Source: Fibrobacter sp. UWR2
GTDB taxonomy: Bacteria; Fibrobacterota; Fibrobacteria; Fibrobacterales; Fibrobacteraceae
Direction: 5' to 3'
Assembly (NCBI RefSeq): GCF_002210285.1
Contig: NZ_MWQE01000002.1
Span: 310,001 to 374,000, forward strand
Length of the DNA: 64,000 nucleotides
Translations under genes and position numbers: made by a program
Notes under the pieces: model-generated
The model's database searches: none
What the model was told of the DNA's origin: nothing
Seen by the model: only the letters and a program-made list of their open reading frames with translations
Shown: positions 42,570 to 51,203 of the stretch, piece by piece
How positions within the stretch are numbered: position 1 is the stretch's first letter
Layout: each line of letters opens with the position of its first letter

Positions 42570-45500
42570 ATGGTTTTCTCAATTTCAAATTCAAAGTGTG
42601 TTAAGGCGTTGTTAGGAACCCTCATGTTCTGCCTGGTGTTTGTGGGGCAGGCGTTTGCTGCTATTGACTGTGCTACGGGCACGGGTTGGGGCGACTATTT
42701 AACGAAATCAGTAACAAAAACAGGTGATTATTATGAAATCTCCACTCCGGAAGAGTTGGCGTGGATTTCTTGCAAGGTGAGGCACAGCAATAGCGCTTTT
42801 GCAAATGCAAAAGTCAAGTTGACCCAATCCATAGACATGCAGGGGAAGGTTTTTATCCCAATTGCGGCAGGTGACAAACAAAAATTTAGTGGCACTATTG
42901 ACGGTCAGGGCTTTACCATATCCAATCTTTATATCAATGGTTCGGAAATCAATAATAACGACACATCAAGTGTTACCCAAAAACCTAGGAATGGAGAAAA
43001 ACTTTTTGGACAGAATATAGGCCTGGTTGGTGTTCTGAATGGTGGAACTATCAAGAATCTGACTTTGAAAGATGCTCGGATTTATGCGGCCATTGATGCC
43101 GGTACTACAGGAAATGAAAAAGGTAATCCTATTTCCGTGGGTACTCTTGTTGGTTGGGTCGATAACGCCAGTACAATTGAGAATTGCGTGGCGTCCGGTT
43201 CTATTGAAACGAGTGGTGCTAAAAACCGTGTCGGAGGCATCGTTGGAAACGTGAAAAATATAACCATCACTAATTGCGTCAGCTCGGTAAGCGTGACCGC
43301 CAGTGGTGATAGTACATATGTGGGCGGTATTGTCGGTGCGCTCCGTAATGGTGGAACGGTCAATATGTCTTCCTGCGTTTATTCCGGAAATAGCCTTTAT
43401 ACGGTTGATGGTAGCGTTGGCGCCATTGCGGGCAGCTATGAAAGTGTAGGAAGCATTAAAACCGAGGATTTGTTCTATTCCGATGATTTCTGTGAAAATT
43501 TGGAGGAAGGTGAAGCGTGCTCCGGCATAGGCTTGTTGCCCAATGGCAAAACTTTCAATGCCGATTCGACCGATAATCTTAACTCGGAAGATGTTGTTTG
43601 TAACTTGAATGGTGGTACATGGAATGAAGGTGTATGTACCGGAGACTCGTCTAAAGTTTGGTCTGTTGGACAGTCGAATGTTTCAATGAATGGTTCCGAT
43701 GGCTATAAGATTACATTCAATGCGAATGGTGGATCGTTTGCCTCTGGCGCAAAGACCTCGAAAGTTTTAGTCAAGAATGCAACTATCACGGCGGACGAAA
43801 TTGGTGTGCCGACCCGTGAAGGAAAGAAATTTGCAGGATGGGCAACGACAGCGAATGCTGGAGAACCTTCGGATCTTGGTGTTGTGAACGCTGCCACGAT
43901 TATTTATGCTGTTTGGTATGATTTCTATCAGGTTACCTTTAACACGGGTTGCGACACAGCTTTTTCCGATGCGAAATTCCCTGATTCGACCAAGACGAAA
44001 ACTATTTCTGTGGCAAAACATGGTACGATTTCTGTAGATGGTTTTTCTGTTCCCACGGTATATGAAATTGGAACAGATGAAAATAAGGTGAAATATTACT
44101 TTACCGGCTGGGCTTATGCGCCAAAATCATTTGATGTGAATGATACTGTTGCCGAAACGGATACACTTCACCTCTCTGCTATTGATGTGACTGCACCTGT
44201 TACCCTGTATGCCGTTTGGACAAAGGCTCCGACATTCTCCGTCACTTTCGACGCCTCTTTACATGGAAAGACGGATGTCCATTTTGTTAGAATGGTTACT
44301 GAAGGGGAAACGGTTTCCCGTCCCGATACTGTCATTACGGATGATGGATACAAGGTTGTCGGATGGTGTGAAGTCGAAAATTGCACAGAGGAAAACGAAT
44401 ATTCCTTTGCTGACTCGTTAAAGGGTAATCTGGTTCTCCATGCAAGGTGGGAAATTGAATCCTATTCTATTAATTATGAATTGAATGGTGGCACAAATGC
44501 CTCAACGAATCTGACTACATACAATGTCAATAGTGGCGACATTGTCTTTGCTGCTCCGACCAAAGAAGGCTCCAAGTTTGAAGGCTGGTTCTATGATGCA
44601 AATCTGACTAATCCTGCGACTCAGATTGATTCAGGCTCTACGGGCGACAAGACCATTTATGCCAAGTGGACTGTTGCGACCTACACTATCCAATACCTTT
44701 CTGGGACTGCGATTTCGGCAACGGTGCCCGGCACTACTAAAACTTATGGTGACACGATTACGCTTAGGGATGCTCCTTCTCAGTTCGCTGTTGGTGGGTG
44801 TACTTTCGATGGCTGGTCTAAGGTGGATTATGGTCAGGAAGGGTATGCTGTAGATTATGCATTTGGTGCTAAGTATGCTGATAATGCGAATCTCAAGTTG
44901 TTCCCGCATTGGGTTTGCAATACATACAAGATTACATATGAAGTGTATGGTGTTGAAGTAACAAATAGAAATGATACTTCCTATACCGGGCCATATAAGG
45001 TTACGTTGCAGAACGCGTTTGTTTCTGGTGACCCTGTAAAGATGGATAATTGGTATTTGGAGCCCACTTTTAAGACTTCTATACGTTATCTCCAGGGTAT
45101 AGATAAGGATACGACGCTTTATGCCAAATGGTATAACACGATTATCTACAATCCTGGTAGTAGATTGAAGGCCGTGAATAGTAAATTGGGTAGTACAACT
45201 GATAAGAAGTTCTTGGACAGTTCTTATACTTTTAAGTCATCTATAAAAGATTTCGTACTTACAAACTACACCCTCGACGGTTGGTCCACAACGGATGGTG
45301 GCGAAAAAGTTTACGAACTTGGTGAAACGTACACGACCAACGCAAACTTGACGCTGTATCCGCACTGGATACCAGAAGCGTACCCAATCGTCTACCACAA
45401 TATCGAAGGTGCGACGTTCGAGACGCCGAATCCGGAAACGTATACGGTTGAGGATGAACTCCCGATTGATCTCAACAGTCCGTCTAAGCCTGGCTACAAT

Positions 45501-46484
45501 TTCTTGGGCTGGTCGCTAACTGAGAATTCGACTGAATATGTTGATGGTATTGCGGCTGGTTCTTCGGGTGAAGCCAATTTCTACGCCAACTGGGAAAAGG
45601 TCTATCCGTTCCTGGTCAACGACTTCGGCGCCATCAAGGTTTACGAAGACGAGAATGGAAAGTTGACTGCCGAAATCGATGGTATGTCTACGGGAGATGT
45701 GAGCACAATTTCTCCTGAAGATAATGTCCTCGTGAGCTCTATAAACTTCAGCCGTGAATTCCCGGTTAATGAAACAGAATCGGACAAGATGTATTCTACG
45801 ATTGTTTTGCCGTTTAGTATTGATAAGAGCAAGGTTCCCTCTGCTGATTTTTATGAACTCAAGGCAGTTGATGTCCCGAACAAAACTGTTGAATTCTGGT
45901 CGACTAAGGGAACTCTCCAGGCAAATACTCCTTACATTATTCGCACAAAGGCGGCAACACTTGCGTTCAATCTCGATGAAGGAGAGACTGTTGCTCTCAA
46001 CACGAGCGAATTGAATAATTCGACGAGTGATGATGGTAAGTGGGAGTTCCGCGGTACTTATTCCTATATAAAGTGGAATGATCGTGCTGATGAATTAGGA
46101 AGGGCTTATGGTTTCAGGGCTCAGGCCGAAAATTCTAATGCGATTGGTTCGTTTGCAAGAATTGGATCTAGTGCTACCACTCGTCCTTTCCGTGCATACT
46201 TGCTTAAGGTGGCGAACCAGCAGGCACGTCGCTATACATTGGCGAAATCCTCTGTTGCGCTCAACACAGCCTCTATCGGCGAAGAAACGGTACCCGGCAC
46301 GCTGGATGTCGTGATTGTGGACCGCGAAACGGAGCAGACGACTGCCATCGGCACGTTGGATACCGCTACTGGCGAGATCAAGATGATCGATAACTGGTTC
46401 GATATGAAGGGCCGCAAGCTGAATAGCAAGCCAACGGCCAAGGGAATTTACTATTATAATGGTAAACGAGTAATGGTGAAGTAG
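42570..46484 (+). CDS. Large secreted adhesin-like protein with GLUG and InlB B-repeats
   Basis: 1304 residues. Signal peptide to about residue 30 (LFMFC-like helix, then VGQAFA). Residues 45-310 carry GLUG-type beta-helix repeats (ADEC-like: GFTISNLYING, IGLVGVLNGGTIKNLTLKDA, VGGIVGN). Residues about 375-1010 contain eight Listeria-Bacteroides (InlB B) repeats, each ending in patterns such as TLYAVW, TIYAKW or LYPHW. The last ~30 residues (WFDMKGRKLNSKPTAKGIYY) look like a surface-sorting signal shared with the GH43-like protein. AT-rich codons (GAT, AAT, TTT) differ from the neighbours and hint at transfer or low expression. Two tiny peptide genes begin one base after its stop codon. Confidence 0.85.
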   Translation: MVFSISNSKCVKALLGTLMFCLVFVGQAFAAIDCATGTGWGDYLTKSVTKTGDYYEISTPEELAWISCKVRHSNSAFANAKVKLTQSIDMQGKVFIPIAAGDKQKFSGTIDGQGFTISNLYINGSEINNNDTSSVTQKPRNGEKLFGQNIGLVGVLNGGTIKNLTLKDARIYAAIDAGTTGNEKGNPISVGTLVGWVDNASTIENCVASGSIETSGAKNRVGGIVGNVKNITITNCVSSVSVTASGDSTYVGGIVGALRNGGTVNMSSCVYSGNSLYTVDGSVGAIAGSYESVGSIKTEDLFYSDDFCENLEEGEACSGIGLLPNGKTFNADSTDNLNSEDVVCNLNGGTWNEGVCTGDSSKVWSVGQSNVSMNGSDGYKITFNANGGSFASGAKTSKVLVKNATITADEIGVPTREGKKFAGWATTANAGEPSDLGVVNAATIIYAVWYDFYQVTFNTGCDTAFSDAKFPDSTKTKTISVAKHGTISVDGFSVPTVYEIGTDENKVKYYFTGWAYAPKSFDVNDTVAETDTLHLSAIDVTAPVTLYAVWTKAPTFSVTFDASLHGKTDVHFVRMVTEGETVSRPDTVITDDGYKVVGWCEVENCTEENEYSFADSLKGNLVLHARWEIESYSINYELNGGTNASTNLTTYNVNSGDIVFAAPTKEGSKFEGWFYDANLTNPATQIDSGSTGDKTIYAKWTVATYTIQYLSGTAISATVPGTTKTYGDTITLRDAPSQFAVGGCTFDGWSKVDYGQEGYAVDYAFGAKYADNANLKLFPHWVCNTYKITYEVYGVEVTNRNDTSYTGPYKVTLQNAFVSGDPVKMDNWYLEPTFKTSIRYLQGIDKDTTLYAKWYNTIIYNPGSRLKAVNSKLGSTTDKKFLDSSYTFKSSIKDFVLTNYTLDGWSTTDGGEKVYELGETYTTNANLTLYPHWIPEAYPIVYHNIEGATFETPNPETYTVEDELPIDLNSPSKPGYNFLGWSLTENSTEYVDGIAAGSSGEANFYANWEKVYPFLVNDFGAIKVYEDENGKLTAEIDGMSTGDVSTISPEDNVLVSSINFSREFPVNETESDKMYSTIVLPFSIDKSKVPSADFYELKAVDVPNKTVEFWSTKGTLQANTPYIIRTKAATLAFNLDEGETVALNTSELNNSTSDDGKWEFRGTYSYIKWNDRADELGRAYGFRAQAENSNAIGSFARIGSSATTRPFRAYLLKVANQQARRYTLAKSSVALNTASIGEETVPGTLDVVIVDRETEQTTAIGTLDTATGEIKMIDNWFDMKGRKLNSKPTAKGIYYYNGKRVMVK

Positions 46485-46485
46485 G

Positions 46486-46608
46486 ATGGATCAAAAAAAG
46501 GAATACATGGTACCTCAGATGAAAATAGTGGTCCTTGATCTCGGAGTTAAACTCTTGGGTGAGAGTGATCCTGATTCATTTGACGTTATCATTAAAGACC
46601 GTCCTTAA
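46486..46608 (+). CDS. Short peptide 1 (40 aa), RiPP-precursor-like
   Basis: ORF MDQKKEYMVPQMKIVVLDLG... of 40 codons, starting one base after the adhesin stop codon. Aligned without gaps to the next small ORF, 15 of the first 28 residues are identical (M-D-x-K-K-x-Y-x-x-P-x-M-x-x-V-x-L...V-x-LL-x-ESD). After ESD the two sequences diverge completely; here the tail is PDSFDVIIKDRP. A conserved leader with a variable short tail is the typical layout of ribosomally made, modified peptide precursors, and similar K/Y/P-starting peptides are frequent in Bacteroidota. No Cys, so thioether rings are excluded. Function is inferred, not shown. Confidence 0.65.
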   Translation: MDQKKEYMVPQMKIVVLDLGVKLLGESDPDSFDVIIKDRP

Positions 46609-46623
46609 TTCAAGAGGAAAAAG

Positions 46624-46758
46624 ATGGATAAAAAGAAAGATTATATCGCTCCGGAAATGGAAACTGTTGAATTGAAGGCTCAAGTCAATCTGCTTGAAGA
46701 AAGTGATATTCATGGTGACACAGCCTTCGCTCCTCACGAACAGGACCCGCTGGCTTAA
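46624..46758 (+). CDS. Short peptide 2 (44 aa), RiPP-precursor-like paralogue
   Basis: ORF MDKKKDYIAPEMETVELKAQ... of 44 codons with a good AGAGGA site 8 nt before the ATG. It is a tandem paralogue of peptide 1 with the same leader-like first 28 residues and a different 16-residue tail (IHGDTAFAPHEQDPLA) containing His, Thr and several acidic residues. It lies 15 nt after peptide 1 and 3 nt before the nucleotidyltransferase frame, so all are likely on one mRNA. An independent pseudogene origin is unlikely because the conserved positions are spread over the whole leader. Confidence 0.7.
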   Translation: MDKKKDYIAPEMETVELKAQVNLLEESDIHGDTAFAPHEQDPLA

Positions 46759-46761
46759 GTC

Positions 46762-47946
46762 TTGAGTTCCGGTTTGGAGGATAGGCTCTTCACCCTCATT
46801 CGGCTCGCATTCGGTGCAGGCGAGGGGGAGTGTGCTAATTTCAACGTAGAGACCGCTGAAGAGTGGTCTCTTTTGTATTCCCTGGCGGCCAAGCTCTCGG
46901 TCGTGGGGATTGCCTACCGGGGCATCTGCAAACTCCCGAAGGACCGGCGACCGCCGTTGGACCTCGCCTTCCAGTGGGCTAGCGAGGCGGAGGCTATCAG
47001 CGGGCATAACCGCCTGATAAATACCGAGGCCGCGAACCTTACCGAACTTTTCCAGAAGCAGGGGAGGCGTACCGCCATCCTGAAGGGGGCGGCCAACGCA
47101 CGCCTTTACCCGGACAAGTTCATGCGGCAGTGCGGCGATATCGACATCTGGGTCGATGGCGGGCGCGAGAAGGTTGTGGCCCTCCTGCAGGAACTCGGGA
47201 TGATGTCGCCCGAACCGACGGGCTCGTTCTTCTTTGCGCGCAACAAATCGCGCGAGGAACTTTACGTAGAGGCAAAAAGGCGTCTGGCCGTCTCTGGCCA
47301 CCATGTGCATCTTGCGCAAAAGTTGAACGGTGTCAGCGTCGAGGTGCATTTCCGGCCGTCTTCGGGGAACTTGAACCCGTTTACGAACAGGCGGCTGCAG
47401 CGCTTCCTTGCCCGTGAACTCGAGCATACGGAGGCTGTTCCGGAGGGCTTCTGCGCGCCGTCGATCAAGTTCGCCCTCGCGATGCAGCTTTCGCACGTCC
47501 AGCGGCATTTTATTGCTGGCGGAATCGGGCTCAAGCAAGTGGTAGACTACTTCGTCTTGCTCATGAACGCCCCCGAAGACGACCGCAGGGAATTGGCCGG
47601 CCTGCTGCGCAAGTTCGGCCTCTACCACACGTGCCGAGCCCTCATGTGGGTGCTCGGGAATACGCTCGGGCTCGAACGGGAACGCATGCTCTGCGCTCCG
47701 GACGAACGGCTTGGCAAGCAGATGCTGGAACAGATTCTCCGAGGCGGCAACTTCGGGTACTACGAGAAGGGGGAGCGCCTCTCGATGATTCCGAGATGGT
47801 TCTACCGGCGTAGGCGAGCCTGGCGCTTCTGGTCGTTTGGCCCGACCGAGGTCATCTTCTCGGAGATCTTCTACTGGCGTAATTTATTCCGCTCGATACC
47901 TATCCGCATCAAGCTCCGGAAGGCATCGATCCGCGATTTGTTCTAA
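46762..47946 (+). CDS. NTP_transf_5-type nucleotidyltransferase
   Basis: 394 residues of the uncharacterised nucleotidyltransferase family PF14907. The core motif is complete: AILKGAANARLYPDKFMRQCGDIDIWVD, that is LKG, YP, R and the GDxDxxV metal site; a third acidic position is in VSVEVHFRPS. The remainder is helical and ends in a basic, aromatic region. Family members accompany peptide-modification loci in Firmicutes and Bacteroidota, including some lasso-type clusters. The start is uncertain: TTG at 46762, 3 nt after the stop of peptide 2, is the earliest consistent codon. It probably adds a nucleotide to a small substrate; the adjacent peptides are natural candidates. Confidence 0.8.
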   Translation: MSSGLEDRLFTLIRLAFGAGEGECANFNVETAEEWSLLYSLAAKLSVVGIAYRGICKLPKDRRPPLDLAFQWASEAEAISGHNRLINTEAANLTELFQKQGRRTAILKGAANARLYPDKFMRQCGDIDIWVDGGREKVVALLQELGMMSPEPTGSFFFARNKSREELYVEAKRRLAVSGHHVHLAQKLNGVSVEVHFRPSSGNLNPFTNRRLQRFLARELEHTEAVPEGFCAPSIKFALAMQLSHVQRHFIAGGIGLKQVVDYFVLLMNAPEDDRRELAGLLRKFGLYHTCRALMWVLGNTLGLERERMLCAPDERLGKQMLEQILRGGNFGYYEKGERLSMIPRWFYRRRRAWRFWSFGPTEVIFSEIFYWRNLFRSIPIRIKLRKASIRDLF

Positions 47947-47956
47947 ATAAATATTA

Positions 47957-47980
47957 GATCCCCGTCTTCACGGGGATGAC
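47957..47980. repeat. REP-like element, inverted relative of copies 1 and 2
   Basis: GATCCCCGTC...CGGGGATGAC, the reverse-complement form of the GTCATCCCCG element, with a CCCCG/CGGGG stem. It follows the nucleotidyltransferase stop codon. Confidence 0.7.
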
Positions 47981-47985
47981 GAAAT

Positions 47986-48017
47986 AAAAAAGACCTCGGC
48001 ATAAGCCGGGGCCTTTT
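47986..48017. terminator. Bidirectional terminator between nucleotidyltransferase and GH45 genes
   Basis: AAAAAAGACCTCGGC - ATAA - GCCGGGGCCTTTT: a 9-position stem with one mismatch and a wobble, A-rich on one side and T-rich on the other, between convergent genes. Confidence 0.8.
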
Positions 48018-48036
48018 CAACATGGGGTAATTTCGA

Positions 48037-49659
48037 TTAGTATCTGTCTTTCAGCACCTGCGGGCATTCCACTTCCACATAGTTGTGTTCGGGGTTGCCA
48101 GCCGAATGCAGGTAATCTACGAGGAACATGCAGCCCTGCTTGGCCTTGCTGTCATTGCTGAACGCCTTCTCGCATTTTTCGGTAAGGCATTTGGCATAGG
48201 TGCCTGCATTGTAGTTGCTTTCCGTTTCACAGTCGGAGAGGAGGCCTCCGTACTGCTGGCCTTGTGCGCCCCAGCCCATGCTGGCGCAGCCATTAAACTG
48301 ACCCACGCCACCGCCCGGGATCATGATATCGAACTGGCCCTGCGACACGTCGCCGCCAATGTTCGTCGTCATGATGATGAGCTTCTTGCCCTTGATGGCC
48401 TTGGTGTTTGCGTTTGTCGAGTTGTAATGTCCTTCGCCAGTAAAGGTCAGCTGGAAGCACTTGCCGCAGGAGCCGCCATCACTTGCAGGCACGGCAGCGA
48501 AGGCGAAGCCCATATCGGAGCAGCCGTCGATGGTGAACGGAATCTGGCTTGTGCAGGCCATCATCGAACCACCGGTGCAGACGCTTTGACCGTTCCAGTC
48601 AGTGCTTTCGGTGGTACCCTTGTTGGTGCATTGCCTAGAATGGTAGGAGGTATTGTTTTGCACAGAGCAATGGGGCTTGCAGCAGTCCCAGTAACGGGTT
48701 GCCCAGCCGGAACCAGTTTTACCGCCATTGACAGTCTTGATGTTGGGGCATCCGCCTGTCAGCTGTGTCGAGCTGCTGGACTGCACGCTGGAGCTAGACT
48801 TGGCGCTGCTAGAACTGGACTTTGCACTGCTGGAGGACTTTGCGCTGCTCGAGCTGGACTTGGCGCTGCTAGAAGAGGACCTTGCGCTGCTTGCAGGCGT
48901 TGTTGCACCCATATTCTTGCATTCCTTGCCATTCGGGTCGTAATAGCAGTTCAAAGTGCAGGTGTTGTCGTAAGCGTACTGTTCATCGTGGGGGCCCTTA
49001 AGACTTGCGTAGTGGGCAACGCACTTGCCCGAAGGTGCATCGTAGCACTGACCTTCACACTGTGTGCTCGGTGCCGTCGAAGAAGAACTCGGCTGTTCCG
49101 GCTTGACAGACGAGGAGGACTTGGGTTGTTCCGGGTTGACAGACGAAGACGACTTGGGCTGTTCCGGATTGACAGACGAGGAGGACACGGGCTGTTCCGG
49201 TACGATCGTTGAAGACGATGCCGGGGAAACCGGAGTTTCCGAGCTGGAAATATCCGGCTCTTCGCCGCCCTGGAATGGGTCTGTGGGCTGTGTAATGGCA
49301 TTACCCGACAGGTCGGTAATCGTGCCGTCGGGGTAAATGATTGTCTGTTCCGGGGTGATTACCGGAAGTTGCGAGAGGTCCGGGATGGATGCAATCGGTG
49401 CACCGGCTACGTCGGAAAAAATGCCTGTTGCCGGATCGTATGTTCCGACGGGGTTGCCGGCCTTGTCTGTTACGGTGAATTCGCCTGCGCCCGGTGTAAT
49501 AATGTAGCTCTGGTCGCCAGTGAAAATCCAGCTGGCAGTAGATACAGGGTTAAACTGTTCTGGAGTCTGGGGAGGGGTGCTTATATTGTCGTTGGAGCAG
49601 TTCCAAGCGATCACCAAGGCGCTGGAAAGCAGCAATGCTTTAAAATATGGAAATTTCAT
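48037..49659 (-). CDS. Endoglucanase of glycoside hydrolase family 45, lipoprotein
   Basis: 540 residues from MKFPYFKALLLSSALVIAWNC, a lipoprotein signal with Cys21. Residues 30-130 are a beta-rich, unassigned domain; then come SSS/PEQP-type linkers, a small Cys-containing module and a Ser-Ala-Lys tandem linker typical of Fibrobacter enzymes. The C-terminal ~220 residues are GH45: TRYWDCCKPHC holds the catalytic base Asp and FDIMIPGGGVG the catalytic acid Asp, with many Cys for disulfides. It should cleave beta-1,4-glucan internally and help degrade cellulose at the cell surface. The ATG at 49659 has GAGGTAAT before it; an earlier in-frame ATG would spoil the signal peptide. Confidence 0.92.
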   Translation of the reverse strand: MKFPYFKALLLSSALVIAWNCSNDNISTPPQTPEQFNPVSTASWIFTGDQSYIITPGAGEFTVTDKAGNPVGTYDPATGIFSDVAGAPIASIPDLSQLPVITPEQTIIYPDGTITDLSGNAITQPTDPFQGGEEPDISSSETPVSPASSSTIVPEQPVSSSSVNPEQPKSSSSVNPEQPKSSSSVKPEQPSSSSTAPSTQCEGQCYDAPSGKCVAHYASLKGPHDEQYAYDNTCTLNCYYDPNGKECKNMGATTPASSARSSSSSAKSSSSSAKSSSSAKSSSSSAKSSSSVQSSSSTQLTGGCPNIKTVNGGKTGSGWATRYWDCCKPHCSVQNNTSYHSRQCTNKGTTESTDWNGQSVCTGGSMMACTSQIPFTIDGCSDMGFAFAAVPASDGGSCGKCFQLTFTGEGHYNSTNANTKAIKGKKLIIMTTNIGGDVSQGQFDIMIPGGGVGQFNGCASMGWGAQGQQYGGLLSDCETESNYNAGTYAKCLTEKCEKAFSNDSKAKQGCMFLVDYLHSAGNPEHNYVEVECPQVLKDRY

Positions 49660-49842
49660 TATTACCTCATGTTTTTGGCCCAAATATTCCCGCCCAAAAA
49701 ATACATATATATATATAAAATAGGTTGTAAAAAAAATGTTAGGGTGATGTCTGTCAAGACAAACTGTTCTCTAGGTGTTCCTCTTTGCGAGAGGATTTGT
49801 TTCAGGGTAAAAAAACTGTAACTTTCTTACCCAAAAAATCGT

Positions 49843-51183
49843 CTAGAGAGTTGCAATGAAAACGTTCAGGGTGATTCCGCCGTGGCTCGTGATGATTTTC
49901 TTGACCTGCGGGTTACGTGCAGGGTCGAGTGCGGGGCATGCCTGCAGCAGGTTTGCCGTGCAGGTGTATTTCGCGCCATTTCGAGTGTCGTCTTTGGGGG
50001 AAAGAATTGCGACCGTGAGTGGCTTGCCCGCAGTATTTAGATCGTGGGCGAATTCTGCGAGTTTTTTGCCGATTCTGGTGTAGAGTTTTGGGGCGTCAAA
50101 GTCGAGGCGCTTGCCGTAGGGCGGGTTCAGGACCATTGCAGGCTGCGAGCCGGCAGGGCATGCGCATGCAATCTCTTCGGCAGTGTAGGTGAAGAAGTCC
50201 TTGACTTGTGGGGCGATTGCCGGAGCGTTCCTGCCTTGTGGTGCGGAGGCGAGCGGGCTGCATTCCACGTTGTGGCGGATGATGCTTATTGCGCGTTCCG
50301 AGATGTCTGTGGTGGCGATTGCCGCAAGTGGACACACTTGCGCTTCGCGCTTCGGTGTGACGCTGGGGGAGGCATTGCGCTTCGGTGTGACTATGTGGTT
50401 CCAGGTGGCGGGCTTGAACGCAGGCTGGTGCCTGAGCGCGAAGTCGCGGCACACGCCGGGGATAAGCCCGCTTGCCATGTATGCGGCCTCGAGACTGAAT
50501 GTGCCGCTCCCTGCCATCGGGTCGATGAGGGTAATCGGTGCGGCGACGAGCGCGGAAATCTCGAACAGCATCGCTGCGGCGATGGTCTCCTTGAGCGGGG
50601 CGTCGTTGACGTGCCGCTCGTGTCCGCGCTTGTACAGTTCCTCGCCGGCGAGGTCGAGCCAGATAGTGCAACGGTCGTCGATGAGCGTTACGAAGATGTT
50701 TTGCGGGAAGTCTTCGGCTTTGACTCTATCACCTTCGGCTCCAGAGTGACAATTGTGGAGGCTTTCTCCGATGACGTTGTAAAGGCGTTCGGCTACGGCG
50801 TCGCTGTGGTACAGGCGTGAATGCTTGCAGGTAACATGGATGTCGAGTGTTGCCTGCCCGGAAGGAGCCTGGGAAGGCATTGCGGGCAAGTAAAGTTCCC
50901 ACGGGATTTCGGTGGCCTTCTTCTCGAGTTCGCGGAAGTTTTCTGCCTTGAAATCGGCGATGTGCATCAGGATGCGGTTCGCGATGCGGGTGTAGGCGAC
51001 AGCTTTCCAGGCATCAACGATTTTCGCGGTGAATTCGACCTTGCCGTCTCCGACAACGCGCGGTTGGCAAAATTCTATTTCTTCGGCGAGAGTTTGTTCG
51101 AAACCGAGCGGAACGACTGCCAAAAAAAGATGCGGCTTCCCGATAACCTGCCTCTTGAGGCGTTTTTCGAGAGCCGCTTCCAT
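49843..51183 (-). CDS. THUMP-domain 23S rRNA/RNA methyltransferase (RlmL-type)
   Basis: 446 residues. N-terminal ferredoxin-like/THUMP region (HLFLAVVPLGFEQTLAEEIEF to about 190), then a Rossmann methyltransferase with DPMAGSGTFSLEAA (SAM site) and the catalytic NPPYGKRL, which is typical of N2-guanine/N6-adenine RNA methyltransferases such as RlmL-N and Trm14. The coding sequence contains two places that look like in-frame repeat insertions: VTPKRNASPSVTPKREAQ (two GTCACACCGAAGCGC units 30 nt apart) and CHSGAEGDRV. Both would lie on loops. It follows the AlaA-type aminotransferase by 20 nt, probably the same transcript. Confidence 0.85.
   Translation of the reverse strand: MEAALEKRLKRQVIGKPHLFLAVVPLGFEQTLAEEIEFCQPRVVGDGKVEFTAKIVDAWKAVAYTRIANRILMHIADFKAENFRELEKKATEIPWELYLPAMPSQAPSGQATLDIHVTCKHSRLYHSDAVAERLYNVIGESLHNCHSGAEGDRVKAEDFPQNIFVTLIDDRCTIWLDLAGEELYKRGHERHVNDAPLKETIAAAMLFEISALVAAPITLIDPMAGSGTFSLEAAYMASGLIPGVCRDFALRHQPAFKPATWNHIVTPKRNASPSVTPKREAQVCPLAAIATTDISERAISIIRHNVECSPLASAPQGRNAPAIAPQVKDFFTYTAEEIACACPAGSQPAMVLNPPYGKRLDFDAPKLYTRIGKKLAEFAHDLNTAGKPLTVAILSPKDDTRNGAKYTCTANLLQACPALDPARNPQVKKIITSHGGITLNVFIATL
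50347..50391 (-). repeat. Two direct repeat units inside the methyltransferase gene
   Basis: GCGCTTCGGTGTGAC occurs at 50347-50361 and again at 50377-50391, exactly 30 nt apart, giving the repeated VTPKR peptide without breaking the frame. Confidence 0.75.
50727..50750 (-). repeat. REP-like sequence inside the methyltransferase gene
   Basis: On the minus strand GTCACTCTGGAGCCGAAGG followed by TGATA, a GTCA-type intergenic repeat pattern, but here it is coding and in frame (CHSGAEGDRV). Confidence 0.5.
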
Positions 51184-51203
51184 CTTTACCTACAGTCTGT
51201 GTA

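Noticed and set aside
48765..48895. Repeated TCG/AGC-rich units that could be mistaken for a CRISPR array
   Set aside because: They are coding tandem repeats of a Ser-Ala-Lys linker in the GH45 enzyme, with no unique spacers.
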